Shown piece by piece: positions 44,935 through 54,520 of a DNA stretch of 64,000 nt (position 1 is the stretch's first letter; each line of letters opens with the position of its first letter). The stretch is taken from positions 4,163,001-4,227,000 of the forward strand of contig NZ_CP015199.1 in assembly GCF_001648155.1 (NCBI RefSeq). Direction: 5' to 3'. A program made the translations under genes and the position numbers. The DNA comes from Chryseobacterium glaciei. Lineage in GTDB: Bacteria > Bacteroidota > Bacteroidia > Flavobacteriales > Weeksellaceae. The notes under the pieces were generated by a model that saw nothing but the letters and a program-made list of their open reading frames with translations, ran no database searches and was not told where the DNA came from.

Positions 44935-46197
44935 TTACATTTGTTTGTACTCGATGTTCATTTGCTTTTCCATTTCTGCGTAAGCTCCTGAATTTAATTT
45001 TTCTTTGATGCCGTCAAAAGCAGCTAAAGTTTCATTAATTTCTGAATCTGTGTGTGAAGCTGTAGGAATTAATCTTAATAAAATCATTCCTTTTGGAATC
45101 ACCGGATATACAACAACTGATGTGAAAACTCCGTAATTTTCTCTTAAATCTTTCGCTAAAAGAGTTGCTTCAATTGTAGTTCCTTCAATAAAGACAGGAG
45201 TTACACAAGTGTTTGTATTTCCAAGGTTGAAACCTCTTTCTTTTAGTCCGCTTTGAAGTTTATTTACGTTTTCCCACAATTTATCTTTAATTTCTGGGCG
45301 AGTTCTCAATAATTCCAATCTTTTCAAACCTCCGATTACCATTGGCATTGTTAAAGATTTAGCAAAAATCTGAGAACGAAGATTGTATTTTAAGAATCTG
45401 ATGATCGTTTCATCTCCCGAAAGAAATGCTCCAAAACCAGCCATAGATTTAGCAAAAGTTGAGAAATATACATCGATCTGATCCTGACAGCCCTGCTCTT
45501 CACCTGCTCCAGCTCCGGTTTTACCCAAAGTTCCGAAACCGTGTGCATCATCTACCAACAATCTGAAATTAAATTTTGATTTTAAATCACAAATCTCTTT
45601 CAGTTTACCCTGCATTCCTCTCATTCCGAAAACACCTTCAGTGATGACCAAAATTCCGCCTCCGTTTTCTTCAGCTACTTTGGTTGCTCTTGCCAAGTTT
45701 TTTTCTAAACTTGCAATATCGTTATGTTTGAACGTAAAACTTTTTCCCATGTGAAGACGAACTCCATCTACAATACAAGCGTGAGAATCAGCATCATAAA
45801 CAATTACATCATGTCTTGTAACCAATGCATCAATTGCAGAAACCATTCCCTGGTAACCGAAATTTAAAAGATAAGCAGACTCTTTTTGAGTGAATTCTGC
45901 CAATTCTTTTTCCAATTGCTGATGTTGTTGAGTTTCACCAGACATTGCTCTTGCACCCATCGGATAAAACATTCCGTATTCTGCAGCAGCTTTTGCATCA
46001 GCTTCTAAAACTTCCGGATGGTTGCAAAGACCTAAATAGTCATTGGCACTCCAGAAAATTACATCTTTACCCTGAAATTTCATTCTTGGACCAATCGGGC
46101 CTTCCAATTTTGGGAAAACAAAATATCCTTCTGCATAATCTGCAAACTGTCCCAATGGACCTGGATTTTGTTTAATACGATCAAAAATATCTAACAT
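44935..46197 (-). CDS. Alpha-oxoamine synthase family enzyme, serine palmitoyltransferase/KBL-like
   Basis: A 420-residue fold-type I PLP enzyme. The PLP lysine is K250 (STFAKSMAGFGAF), with LLVDDAHGFGTLG (214-226) carrying the cofactor-binding Asp and His, and SHACIVDGVR (138-147) with the stacking His. These are shared by 2-amino-3-ketobutyrate CoA ligase, serine palmitoyltransferase and cysteate acyltransferases. The neighbouring cysteine-synthase-like gene on the same strand points to condensing cysteate with a fatty acyl thioester to make capnine, the sulfonolipid base of gliding Bacteroidota. That role is inference. A sphingolipid SPT role is the main alternative. Confidence 0.85.
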   Translation of the reverse strand: MLDIFDRIKQNPGPLGQFADYAEGYFVFPKLEGPIGPRMKFQGKDVIFWSANDYLGLCNHPEVLEADAKAAAEYGMFYPMGARAMSGETQQHQQLEKELAEFTQKESAYLLNFGYQGMVSAIDALVTRHDVIVYDADSHACIVDGVRLHMGKSFTFKHNDIASLEKNLARATKVAEENGGGILVITEGVFGMRGMQGKLKEICDLKSKFNFRLLVDDAHGFGTLGKTGAGAGEEQGCQDQIDVYFSTFAKSMAGFGAFLSGDETIIRFLKYNLRSQIFAKSLTMPMVIGGLKRLELLRTRPEIKDKLWENVNKLQSGLKERGFNLGNTNTCVTPVFIEGTTIEATLLAKDLRENYGVFTSVVVYPVIPKGMILLRLIPTASHTDSEINETLAAFDGIKEKLNSGAYAEMEKQMNIEYKQM

Positions 46198-46214
46198 TTT
46201 ATTAATATTTAAGT

Positions 46215-46247
46215 AAAAAAGCCTTCTGAAATCTACAAAAAAGGCTT
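46215..46247 (-). terminator. Hairpin between cysteine-synthase-like and oxoamine synthase genes
   Basis: AAGCCTT (46219-46225) with AAGGCTT (46241-46247), T-rich downstream on the minus strand. It could partly end the upstream transcript. Confidence 0.5.
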
Positions 46248-46270
46248 GATTTGTATAAAATTATTTATTC

Positions 46271-47308
46271 TTATTTAATGAATTCTGTCTTGAAAACTTC
46301 ATCATAGTTGTGTACACAATTATTAACGAAACCTTGCTCAGCCATCCATTTATCACTGTAAACTTTGGTGATATATCTTGAACCATGGTCAGGGTAAATC
46401 AAAACAACGACATCGTCTTTAGAAAATTCGTGAGACTGTGCATATTGTATTAATCCCTGAGTTACTGCTCCTGTTGTATAACCTCCCATAATTGCTTCTT
46501 TTAAAGCGATTTCACGGGTTCTGTAGGCAGACATTTCATCATTCACTCTTACAAATTCGTCTACTTTGTCAAAAAGCAGGGCAGATGGGATCAAATTTTT
46601 CCCCATTCCTTCGATCTGGTAAGGATGAACGTCTTCTTTGTGAATCTCTCCTGTTTCGTGGTAGCTTTTTAAAATAGAGCCATCAGCATCAACACCAATA
46701 ATCTTGATGTTTGGATTTTTTTCCTTTAAAAACTTCGCCGAACCGGATAATGTTCCACCTGTTCCAGTGCATGCAAAAAGGTGAGTGATCTTACCTTCTG
46801 TTTGCTCCCATATTTCAGGTCCAGTACTTTGATAATGTGCATCAATATTCAACTCATTAAAATACTGATTGATATAAACTGAATTTGGTGTTTCTGAAGC
46901 AATTCTTTTTGCAACTTCATAATATGATTTTGGATCATCCGCAGGTACATTCGCAGGACATATATATACAATAGCTCCAAGTGCTTTAAGATAAGCAATT
47001 TTTTCAGGCTTGGTTTTGTCACTTACCGCAAGGATACATTTGTATCCTTTGATGATGCAAACCATTGCAATAGAAAATCCGGTATTTCCTGATGTGGTTT
47101 CAACCACTACAGAATCCTCCTTTAATAAACCTTTTTTCTCAGCGTTATCAATAATATGAAGTGCGATTCTATCTTTAGTGGAATGTCCAGGATTATATGA
47201 TTCTAACTTGGCATAAACGGTTGCAGGAATATCTTTCGTCACAGCATTCAGCTTCACCATAGGCGTGTTCCCTATTAGGCCAAGGATATTATCGTAAACA
47301 TTACTCAT
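46271..47308 (-). CDS. Cysteine synthase-family PLP enzyme, possible cysteate synthase
   Basis: A 345-residue fold-type II PLP enzyme. The PLP lysine is K45 in YNPGHSTKDR; the usual CysK motif is NPxGSVKDR, so the HST is unusual. The amino-acid loop TSGNTG is at 72-77, and CTGTGGT is the phosphate loop. It is longer than CysK (about 310) by a C-terminal tail (EQGFVNNCVHNY...). It lies 73 bases upstream of the oxoamine synthase gene on the same strand. Together they fit a pathway making L-cysteate and acylating it, as known for flavobacterial sulfonolipids. A plain cysteine synthase is the alternative. Confidence 0.85.
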   Translation of the reverse strand: MSNVYDNILGLIGNTPMVKLNAVTKDIPATVYAKLESYNPGHSTKDRIALHIIDNAEKKGLLKEDSVVVETTSGNTGFSIAMVCIIKGYKCILAVSDKTKPEKIAYLKALGAIVYICPANVPADDPKSYYEVAKRIASETPNSVYINQYFNELNIDAHYQSTGPEIWEQTEGKITHLFACTGTGGTLSGSAKFLKEKNPNIKIIGVDADGSILKSYHETGEIHKEDVHPYQIEGMGKNLIPSALLFDKVDEFVRVNDEMSAYRTREIALKEAIMGGYTTGAVTQGLIQYAQSHEFSKDDVVVLIYPDHGSRYITKVYSDKWMAEQGFVNNCVHNYDEVFKTEFIK

Positions 47309-47339
47309 TATTTGTTATTTTTCAATAAAAATCTGACCG

Positions 47340-47347
47340 CAAAAATA
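47340..47347 (-). promoter_or_regulatory. -7 promoter element (TATTTTTG)
   Basis: Exact TAnnTTTG followed by C on the minus strand, 31 bases before the ATG at 47308. Confidence 0.65.
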
Positions 47348-47530
47348 CAAAAAAATAAATAATTTCTAAACTTTTGTTTGATTTGTAAGCATTGTTTACT
47401 AAATATTCTTTCTTTCTTTTGCAATCTAGCTCTACTATGTTCGCAAATACTGCGCCATTTTTTTTAAATTTTGTTAAAATCGATACAGAATCATATAAAA
47501 GCCTTATTTTCGCGTAATTGATTTAATACT

Positions 47531-50500
47531 ATGAAAAATTGGACTTTTAGGCAATGGAACACCATTTTAGGATGGGTGATTTTCGTCATTGCATTTTTCA
47601 CGTACTTGTCAACTATTGAACCTAATTTTAGTTTTTGGGATTGTGGTGAGTACATTTCTTCTGCAGTAAAATTAGAAGTAACGCATGCTCCCGGAGCGGC
47701 TTTATTTCAGATAGTGGGTGCTGTGGCAGCCATTTTTGCATTTGGAAAAGGTGAAAATTATTCTATTGTAATCAATGCAATGTCTGCATTGTTTAGTGCG
47801 TTAACGATTCTATTCTTGTTCTGGACGATCACACATTTTGTGAGAAGACTCTTGAATAAAGATTTTGAAGAAATTACGAAACATCAGGAAATTTCTATCC
47901 TGTTTGCCGGAATGGTAGGAGCTTTATGCTTCACGTTTTCAGATACATTCTGGTTTTCGGCGGTGGAAGGGGAAGTTTATTCGATGGCTTCAATGTTTAC
48001 AGCACTTTTGGTCTGGTTGATCACGAAATGGGAAAATGAGTACAAAGCAGTTGATAATGAAAGATGGATCATCCTTATTTTCTTTATTTTAGGAATGTCT
48101 GTTGGGGTGCACATGATGTGTATGTTGGCGATTCCTGCAGTTTGTTTGGTATATTACGCTAGAAATTATAAGTTCACTTGGAAAAATTTCCTTTGGGCTA
48201 ATGCGATAACATTAGGAATTTTAATTATTGTTTTCAAAATTATCTTCCCGTTAATCATGTCAATGTTTGGTAAGTTGGAAATTTTCTTTGTTAATGGTTT
48301 AGGACTTCCTTTCCATTCGGGAACTATTGTTGCGTTTATATTGATGGTGGCGATCTGCTATTTCATTATTAAATATGCCAGAAGAGCAAAAAAGAATATT
48401 TATCAGACGGCTGCACTTTCTGTAGTTTATATGATGATTGGTTTTTCTTGTTGGATGGTAATTCCTATCAGAGCGAATGCAAACCCTCCAATGAACCTTA
48501 ACGATCCTGATACGGCGATCGGTATGTTGGATTATTATAACAGAGTTCAGTACGGAGATTGGCCAACAATTTACGGTCAAAACTATACGGCGTTCCTTGA
48601 TGCGAACGGAATTGAAAAAAATGAAGACGGAAGTTTCAAGACGACTAAAACCGGAGATATTTACGAAAAAGACGAAAAAACAGGAACATACAGAAAAACT
48701 GGTGACAGATTCAATTATGTTTTCAGTAAGTCTCAGGTAAGTTTAATGCCAAGGATGTTTAATGAAGATAAAGATGTAATGGCAAATTACATTTCTATGT
48801 ATGGAGCTCCGGATTTTACTTTTAATTATGCAAACGAAGATGTTGCAGATAGCCCTCAGGCTAAGCAGATCTTTGACGAATTGAGAGGTAAATATGAAGA
48901 TAAAAGCATCACAGCAGCAGATTATTTAAAGGTAAAACCTTATAATTTGATCAATGTTCAAAAGCCTTCGTTGGCTCAGAATATGGATTATTTCTTCACT
49001 TTCCAGAACGGATATTACTTTGTAAGATACCTGATGTGGAACTTTGTAGGTAGACAGAACGACCTTGAAGGAAGCTATGAAGATACCAAAGGAAACTGGA
49101 TTTCTGGAATTTCTGCGATAGATAACGCGAGATTAGGAAATCAGGATGCAATGCCTGCAAAATTCAAAAATGAAAGTACAGTTGCGTTCTTCTTTTTACC
49201 ATTAATTTTAGGTTTAATAGGATTCTTTTTCCAATTAAACAGAGACTTCGGAAGATTTTACGCAATATTATCTTTATTTATATTAACAAGTGTCGGAATT
49301 GTTTTCTACACAGGAGTTAAACCTTTCGAACCAAGAGAAAGAGATTACGCAATGGTAGGTTCATTCTACGCATTTGCAATCTGGATCGGGATGGGGGCCG
49401 GAGCAATTTTATGGTTCCTTCAGGCTAAAGTAAAATCTAATGTTGCAAATATTGTTGCAGGAGTAGTTTTATTGGGAGTTCCTTTTATGATGGGCTTCCA
49501 GAATTATAATGTACACGACAGAAGTAACAGATATACGGCTTACGATTATTCTTATTCAGTATTAAAATCATTACCAAAAGAGGATATTTTATTCGTTTAC
49601 GGAGATAATGATACGTATCCGGTTTGGGCAATTCAGGAGACTGAAAATTTCAGAGATGATGTAAAAGTGGTCAACTTTACCTTAGCTTCAACTCCTTGGA
49701 ATATCGATCAAATCAAGAGAAAAACATACAACGCGAATGCTATTCCAAGTCAATTGACACACGATGACTACAGAGATGGCGTGAACGACCAAATCTATCT
49801 GATGAAAAAAGATGATTGGGAGGGAATTTTCTCAATGCTAAAAGAGCAGGGCGCACCAGCAACTGAATTTGCAGAATTTAGAAAATATCTTACTCAGGAT
49901 TCAATGACGATGAAGGAGGCAATGAGCTTTATCAAACAAAAATCTGCAACAAAAGACGAACTTTTAAAAATGTATTTCGGAGAAGAAAAATTTGAAAAAT
50001 ATAACATTCTTCCGGTTAACAAATTCATTTTACCTGTAAATAAAGACAACGCTTTAAGAGCCGGAATCATCAATCAGGCTGATCTTCCGAATACGGCAAA
50101 TCAGATCATGATTAGTTATAAAGGAAATACACTTTTCAAAAACAACTTAATTATGCTTGATATTTTAGCTAATTTTGATTGGAAAAGACCGATTAACTTC
50201 TCTTCAGGAGGTATTTACGACAGCGAAAATATTTTCTATCTTGATGAATATCTTCAGTTTGACGGTTTCAGCTACAGATTAGTTCCTATTCATACGCCAC
50301 AGACTCCGGATGGAGAAATGGGAAGAGTAGATGCTAATTCTTTATATAATGTAGTGAAAAACTTCAGATGGGGTAATTTCAAGAACTTAAATGTTCATTT
50401 TGATGAAACGGCAACGTCTAACATTATGAGCTACAGAAGTTCAGCAAGTAGAGCTGCGTCTGCATTAGCTTTAGGCGGACAAAAAGCAAAAGCGATCGAA

Positions 50501-51016
50501 TTATTAGATTTAGCTGCAAAAGAAATTCCTGCTGAAAAATACAATGATCCTCGTTCTTTAAGTTCAATGGTTTACGGATATATCGTTGCCGGACAAGAGC
50601 AAAAAGCATTAAAATTAGCAGAAACTCTTAAGAAAGGAATCTTTGAAGAATACGATTATTATTTAAGCCTGACTCCTTACGAGCAGCAGTTTGTAAGAAG
50701 ACAAATGAGAACAAAACCAATGGAATATTCATTAGTTGTTTCAGGGGTTACGGACGCTTATGTGAAAATCGGACAGAAAGATAAAGCTTATAATTACTTG
50801 GTTAAATCTATTGAACCGATTGATAAAAAGTTCAATGGTTTTGTGAAAGATCTTCAGCAAATGGGTAAAGAAAAAGCGATGAAAGAATCTGAAAATGTTC
50901 AAAAAATAACGCCTTTCTATCAATATTTATTTGATGTTATGCAGCCTTTTGATTCTACGTATTCAAAAGAAAAAGAAGAGCAGATCACAACGTCAATTAT
51001 CAAAGCAACACAATAA
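47531..51016 (+). CDS. DUF2723 membrane protein (GT-C/TMEM260-like)
   Basis: An 1161-residue protein. The N-terminal half has about 12 membrane helices starting with IEPNFSFWDCGEYISSAVKLEVTH, where the acidic Asp-Cys-Gly-Glu loop matches the catalytic acid site of GT-C enzymes. The large middle and C-terminal part (from about 600) is soluble, ending in helical repeats with TPR-like ALALGGQKAKAIELLDLAAKE. Relatives in eukaryotes (TMEM260) are O-mannosyltransferases. In flavobacteria the role is unproven. It is probably co-transcribed with the next membrane protein (22 bases away). Confidence 0.85.
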   Translation: MKNWTFRQWNTILGWVIFVIAFFTYLSTIEPNFSFWDCGEYISSAVKLEVTHAPGAALFQIVGAVAAIFAFGKGENYSIVINAMSALFSALTILFLFWTITHFVRRLLNKDFEEITKHQEISILFAGMVGALCFTFSDTFWFSAVEGEVYSMASMFTALLVWLITKWENEYKAVDNERWIILIFFILGMSVGVHMMCMLAIPAVCLVYYARNYKFTWKNFLWANAITLGILIIVFKIIFPLIMSMFGKLEIFFVNGLGLPFHSGTIVAFILMVAICYFIIKYARRAKKNIYQTAALSVVYMMIGFSCWMVIPIRANANPPMNLNDPDTAIGMLDYYNRVQYGDWPTIYGQNYTAFLDANGIEKNEDGSFKTTKTGDIYEKDEKTGTYRKTGDRFNYVFSKSQVSLMPRMFNEDKDVMANYISMYGAPDFTFNYANEDVADSPQAKQIFDELRGKYEDKSITAADYLKVKPYNLINVQKPSLAQNMDYFFTFQNGYYFVRYLMWNFVGRQNDLEGSYEDTKGNWISGISAIDNARLGNQDAMPAKFKNESTVAFFFLPLILGLIGFFFQLNRDFGRFYAILSLFILTSVGIVFYTGVKPFEPRERDYAMVGSFYAFAIWIGMGAGAILWFLQAKVKSNVANIVAGVVLLGVPFMMGFQNYNVHDRSNRYTAYDYSYSVLKSLPKEDILFVYGDNDTYPVWAIQETENFRDDVKVVNFTLASTPWNIDQIKRKTYNANAIPSQLTHDDYRDGVNDQIYLMKKDDWEGIFSMLKEQGAPATEFAEFRKYLTQDSMTMKEAMSFIKQKSATKDELLKMYFGEEKFEKYNILPVNKFILPVNKDNALRAGIINQADLPNTANQIMISYKGNTLFKNNLIMLDILANFDWKRPINFSSGGIYDSENIFYLDEYLQFDGFSYRLVPIHTPQTPDGEMGRVDANSLYNVVKNFRWGNFKNLNVHFDETATSNIMSYRSSASRAASALALGGQKAKAIELLDLAAKEIPAEKYNDPRSLSSMVYGYIVAGQEQKALKLAETLKKGIFEEYDYYLSLTPYEQQFVRRQMRTKPMEYSLVVSGVTDAYVKIGQKDKAYNYLVKSIEPIDKKFNGFVKDLQQMGKEKAMKESENVQKITPFYQYLFDVMQPFDSTYSKEKEEQITTSIIKATQ

Positions 51017-51037
51017 TCAAAACGAATTTTTGAAAAA

Positions 51038-52390
51038 ATGATGAATATTTTAAAAAAAACAAATTTTCCCTTTACTGTTTTTTTAATAGCAATCGTTACA
51101 TGGATATTTTTAGCTGTAGCGGTATTTTTAATAAATAAATATGTGGTATTTACCGGAAACAATCTTTTATTTCCGTTTTCGGTAATCTATCCATCCTCAT
51201 TTCTAATAATAGGCAGTTTATTCTGCCTATTATTTTTGGGTACAGGTCTCTTGGCTTACCAATATCATCCAAAGCTCAATTTCTTTGTGATATACATGAT
51301 CTGTGCGTTATTAATCGTATTTGGAAATATGGGGCAGGGAAATGTAGACATTGCATTTTTACAGCCTTTCTACCTTAAAGGAAGACAGTATTACGCCGAT
51401 GCCATCAACATTACAGATTGGAAATTATGGATGTTGAATTTCAACCATAATTTAGAGTCTTTCCAGATGCATACACGCACGCATCCGCCTTACACAACCT
51501 TAATTCACTATGCTTTTCTTGAACTTTTTAATGGGAGTATATTAGGATTAAGCCTTTCATTTCTGGTAATCTCACTTTGTAGTTTTCCGTTAATGAATTT
51601 ATTAATGAAAAACTTTAGATTTGATAAAACAAAAAGGAAATTTTTATTGATATTATTTGCTGTAATTCCATCAGTAAATATCTATCTTTTGGTTTCTATT
51701 GATGCTTTAGTTCTTACATCAACCTTATTATTTTTATGCGGAATTTCTACGATTTTCATTAAAAATAAACTGAGCTTTTTAGGAATTTTAATGAGTGTTT
51801 CGGGATTAATTCTTACCAATATGCTGACGTTCTCAGGGCTGTTTTTATTTGCGTTTCTAGGACTTTTAGTGTTAGTGACACTGTATAAAAAGCAGTATTC
51901 TGTTTTCTTTAGTTCAATCATTTGTTTCGTTTTAACGGTTGCTTTCTTCTACGGAAGTTATGAAGTTACAGGAAGCAATCATTGGGAAACGTTTAGAGAA
52001 GCGAGCCATTCTGAAAATCCAAATGGTTTTATGTTACTGCATTCGCCTGTTGTCTATTTCTTCACAAGATTGGAGGATATTGGAGAGATTCTGATTTTCC
52101 TTTCTTTTGCTTATATGGCGTTATTTTTTAGTTTCAAAAATGAAAATTTAGGATTATTTTCAGATAAACAGGTTAATATTTTTTCATTTACAGGACTTAC
52201 AGCTTTAGGAGTAATGTTTCTTACAGGCGCTTATGGAACAGGAGAAACAGCGAGAGCTTGCTTGTATATCGTACCGTTTTTTCTGTTATTTTTGAAAGAA
52301 TTAAACAATAACAGAACCCTTAAAGTATTATACATTCTTTGTTTATTGCAGACGTTCGGAATGCAGCTTATAGGCAATTATTACTGGTAA
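51038..52390 (+). CDS. GT-C-like polytopic membrane protein
   Basis: A 450-residue protein with about ten to eleven membrane helices. The loop MHTRTHPPYTTLIHYAFLELFNG (about 149-171), with its His-Pro-Pro, resembles the THPP loop of GT39/ArnT-type glycosyltransferases. It follows DUF2723 by 22 bases. With two adjacent ATG codons the start is uncertain by one residue. A function in protein or lipid glycosylation is inference. Confidence 0.65.
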   Translation: MMNILKKTNFPFTVFLIAIVTWIFLAVAVFLINKYVVFTGNNLLFPFSVIYPSSFLIIGSLFCLLFLGTGLLAYQYHPKLNFFVIYMICALLIVFGNMGQGNVDIAFLQPFYLKGRQYYADAINITDWKLWMLNFNHNLESFQMHTRTHPPYTTLIHYAFLELFNGSILGLSLSFLVISLCSFPLMNLLMKNFRFDKTKRKFLLILFAVIPSVNIYLLVSIDALVLTSTLLFLCGISTIFIKNKLSFLGILMSVSGLILTNMLTFSGLFLFAFLGLLVLVTLYKKQYSVFFSSIICFVLTVAFFYGSYEVTGSNHWETFREASHSENPNGFMLLHSPVVYFFTRLEDIGEILIFLSFAYMALFFSFKNENLGLFSDKQVNIFSFTGLTALGVMFLTGAYGTGETARACLYIVPFFLLFLKELNNNRTLKVLYILCLLQTFGMQLIGNYYW

Positions 52391-52402
52391 AAACTAAAAG
52401 TT

Positions 52403-52930
52403 ATGAAATACTGTGCTTTTCTTCGGGGTGTGAATGTAAAAGGAACCAATATGAAAATGGCGGACGTTTGTCAGGTTTTCAAAGATGCCGGAATGGAAGA
52501 TATTAGTTCAATTTTAGCTTCAGGAAATATTGTTTTTTCGTCTGATAAAAAAACGGATGATTTAAAGAAAATCCTTGAAAAAGCAATGTCTGAGCATTTT
52601 TCCTATGAAGCATTTTTATTTATTAAATCTCAGGAAGAAACAGAATCTTTTTGGAACAACAATCCATTTGAAAAGAATGAAAACTTACATATTTACACTT
52701 TTGTAGGAAGTCCGAAAGTTGAAAATATTTTAATGAAAGAGTTTGAAAATTCTGCTAAAACTGAAGACGAAAAAGGAGAAATCGTAAATAATATTTTTTA
52801 TTGGCAGGTTCCAAAAGGAAATACATTAGATTCTACTTTTGGGAAAATTTTAGGCAAAAAAAGCCTGAAAGATCAGTTTACAAGCAGGAATATCAATACT
52901 TTTGAAAAGATTCTTAAAAAGATGAGCTAA
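52403..52930 (+). CDS. DUF1697 family protein
   Basis: A 175-residue cytoplasmic protein of DUF1697, starting CAFLRGVNVKGTNMKMADV and SILASGNIVFSS, the conserved N-terminal region, and ending with TSRNINTFEKI. It is a swapped ferredoxin-like fold of unknown function. It begins 12 bases after the upstream membrane protein, so it is probably co-transcribed with it. Confidence 0.88.
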   Translation: MKYCAFLRGVNVKGTNMKMADVCQVFKDAGMEDISSILASGNIVFSSDKKTDDLKKILEKAMSEHFSYEAFLFIKSQEETESFWNNNPFEKNENLHIYTFVGSPKVENILMKEFENSAKTEDEKGEIVNNIFYWQVPKGNTLDSTFGKILGKKSLKDQFTSRNINTFEKILKKMS

Positions 52931-52957
52931 ATGTTTTATTAAAGTTTTACTCTTAAT

Positions 52958-52965
52958 TATATTTG
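52958..52965 (+). promoter_or_regulatory. -7 promoter element (TATATTTG)
   Basis: Exact TAnnTTTG 20 bases before the ATG of the thioesterase gene. Confidence 0.6.
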
Positions 52966-52985
52966 TTAGCTAATTATAGTTTGTT

Positions 52986-53399
52986 ATGAAATACTCAAAG
53001 GAATACACGGTTAAGGATGAGCATATTGATGTACAGGGAATTATGGATGGATTGTATTATCCGTTTTATATGGAATACTGTAGGCATTCTTTTATTGACG
53101 AAGTTTTAGGTTTTAATCTGGAAACTGAAGCAAAAAATGGCGTCAATATGGTTTTATCTGAATATACGATCAACTTTCTCAGGTCATTAAAGAAAGATGA
53201 TGTGATAACTGTAACATGTGAATTACACCGCGACAAAAATAATATTCCTAAACTGCACTTTAAGCAATCTATTATTTTGAATAATAAAGTGGTAACAAAA
53301 GCAGTTTTTTCAGGTACATGTGTTCCCGCAACAGGAGGACGACCATTTATTCCGGAAACATTAAAAACGATCATTGAAAATGCTCCTGTTTTAGAGTAA
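52986..53399 (+). CDS. Hotdog-fold acyl-CoA thioesterase
   Basis: A 137-residue thioesterase of the 4-hydroxybenzoyl-CoA type. The active-site loop DVQGIMDGLYYPFYMEYCRHSF aligns with the canonical D-x-x-G-H-V-N-N-x-x-Y, but His and Asn are replaced by Ile and Asp, while Asp and Gly are kept. Strands NFLRSLKKDDVITVTCEL and HFKQSIILNNKVVTKAVF follow. It is cytoplasmic; the substrate is unknown. The altered loop is a modest oddity. It has its own promoter. Confidence 0.82.
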   Translation: MKYSKEYTVKDEHIDVQGIMDGLYYPFYMEYCRHSFIDEVLGFNLETEAKNGVNMVLSEYTINFLRSLKKDDVITVTCELHRDKNNIPKLHFKQSIILNNKVVTKAVFSGTCVPATGGRPFIPETLKTIIENAPVLE

Positions 53400-53539
53400 A
53401 TAAATCTCAATGAGTAAATTTTTCTTGTTTTTAAATTTTAATTATAACTAGCTAAGGAGAGATTATGGTAAAACCATCAAATAATTTCCGATTCTAAAAC
53501 TTTATAAGTATTTTTACTGAACTTTTAATTTAAAATAAA

Positions 53540-54349
53540 ATGATTCAGTATTTAGATAATATCCATCACAAAGATTCCAAAAACTTTTTCCTTATTGCCG
53601 GACCTTGTATTATTGAAGGGGAAGACATGGCGTTAAGAATTGCCGAAAAAGTAATTGAATTAACCAATAAATATAACATTCCTTACATTTTCAAAGGAAG
53701 CTTCAAAAAAGCCAACAGAAGTAGAGTAGACTCTTTTACGACAATTGGAGAAGAAAAATCTTTGGAAATCCTTAAAAAAGTGGGTGAAACTTTCAATATT
53801 CCTACAACGACAGATATTCACGAGAATGAACATGCTGCTTTGGCGGCTCAATATGTTGATGTTCTGCAGATTCCTGCATTTTTGGTACGTCAGACTGACT
53901 TATTGATCGCTGCAGCAAAAACGGGAAAATGTGTTTCTTTGAAAAAAGGACAGTTTCTTTCTCCGGAATCTATGAAATTTGCTGTTCAGAAAATTACAGA
54001 TTCTGATAATCAAAAAGTTGCCATCATTGAAAGAGGGAATTCTTTCGGATATACAGATTTGATCGTGGACTACAGAGGAATTCCTACCATGAGAGAATAT
54101 GCGCCTGTTATTCTGGATGTTACGCATTCTCTTCAACAACCAAATCAAAGTTCTGGAGTTACGGGAGGGAGACCGGATCTTATCGAAACTGTTGCAAAAG
54201 CAGGAATCGCAGTAGGTGCAGACGGAATCTTTATCGAAACTCATCCAACACCGGAAACCGCATTATCAGACGGAGCCAATATGTTGAGACTTGATTTATT
54301 AGAAGATCTTTTACAAAAGCTAACCAGAGTTAGAGAAGCGATTCTGTAA
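53540..54349 (+). CDS. kdsA: 3-deoxy-8-phosphooctulonate synthase
   Basis: A 269-residue enzyme joining phosphoenolpyruvate and arabinose-5-phosphate in KDO synthesis for lipid A. The motif LIAGPCIIEGED (18-29) has Cys23 at the metal ligand position, the form of metal-dependent KDO8P synthases. The substrate-binding segments are KGSFKKANRSRVDSF and RGNSFGYTDLIVDYRG. It is cytoplasmic. kdsB lies about 22 kb upstream. Confidence 0.96.
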   Translation: MIQYLDNIHHKDSKNFFLIAGPCIIEGEDMALRIAEKVIELTNKYNIPYIFKGSFKKANRSRVDSFTTIGEEKSLEILKKVGETFNIPTTTDIHENEHAALAAQYVDVLQIPAFLVRQTDLLIAAAKTGKCVSLKKGQFLSPESMKFAVQKITDSDNQKVAIIERGNSFGYTDLIVDYRGIPTMREYAPVILDVTHSLQQPNQSSGVTGGRPDLIETVAKAGIAVGADGIFIETHPTPETALSDGANMLRLDLLEDLLQKLTRVREAIL

Positions 54350-54520
54350 TTCTTTAAGAAAAATATATTAATACTTATCTAAATTGTTTTCAAAGTTTTG
54401 TTTTAATAGGCAAAATTTAGAAAATATTATATAAAGATCATTTTAATAAATGTTAAATAAAGTTTAAATAAGTTAAAATAAAATTTATATATTCACGTTT
54501 GAAATTTTAAAACATTTCTT

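Noticed and set aside
53465..53497. Ten-codon frame preceded by an AAGGAG-like sequence
   Set aside because: Too short, no conserved features, and Shine-Dalgarno use is not typical here.
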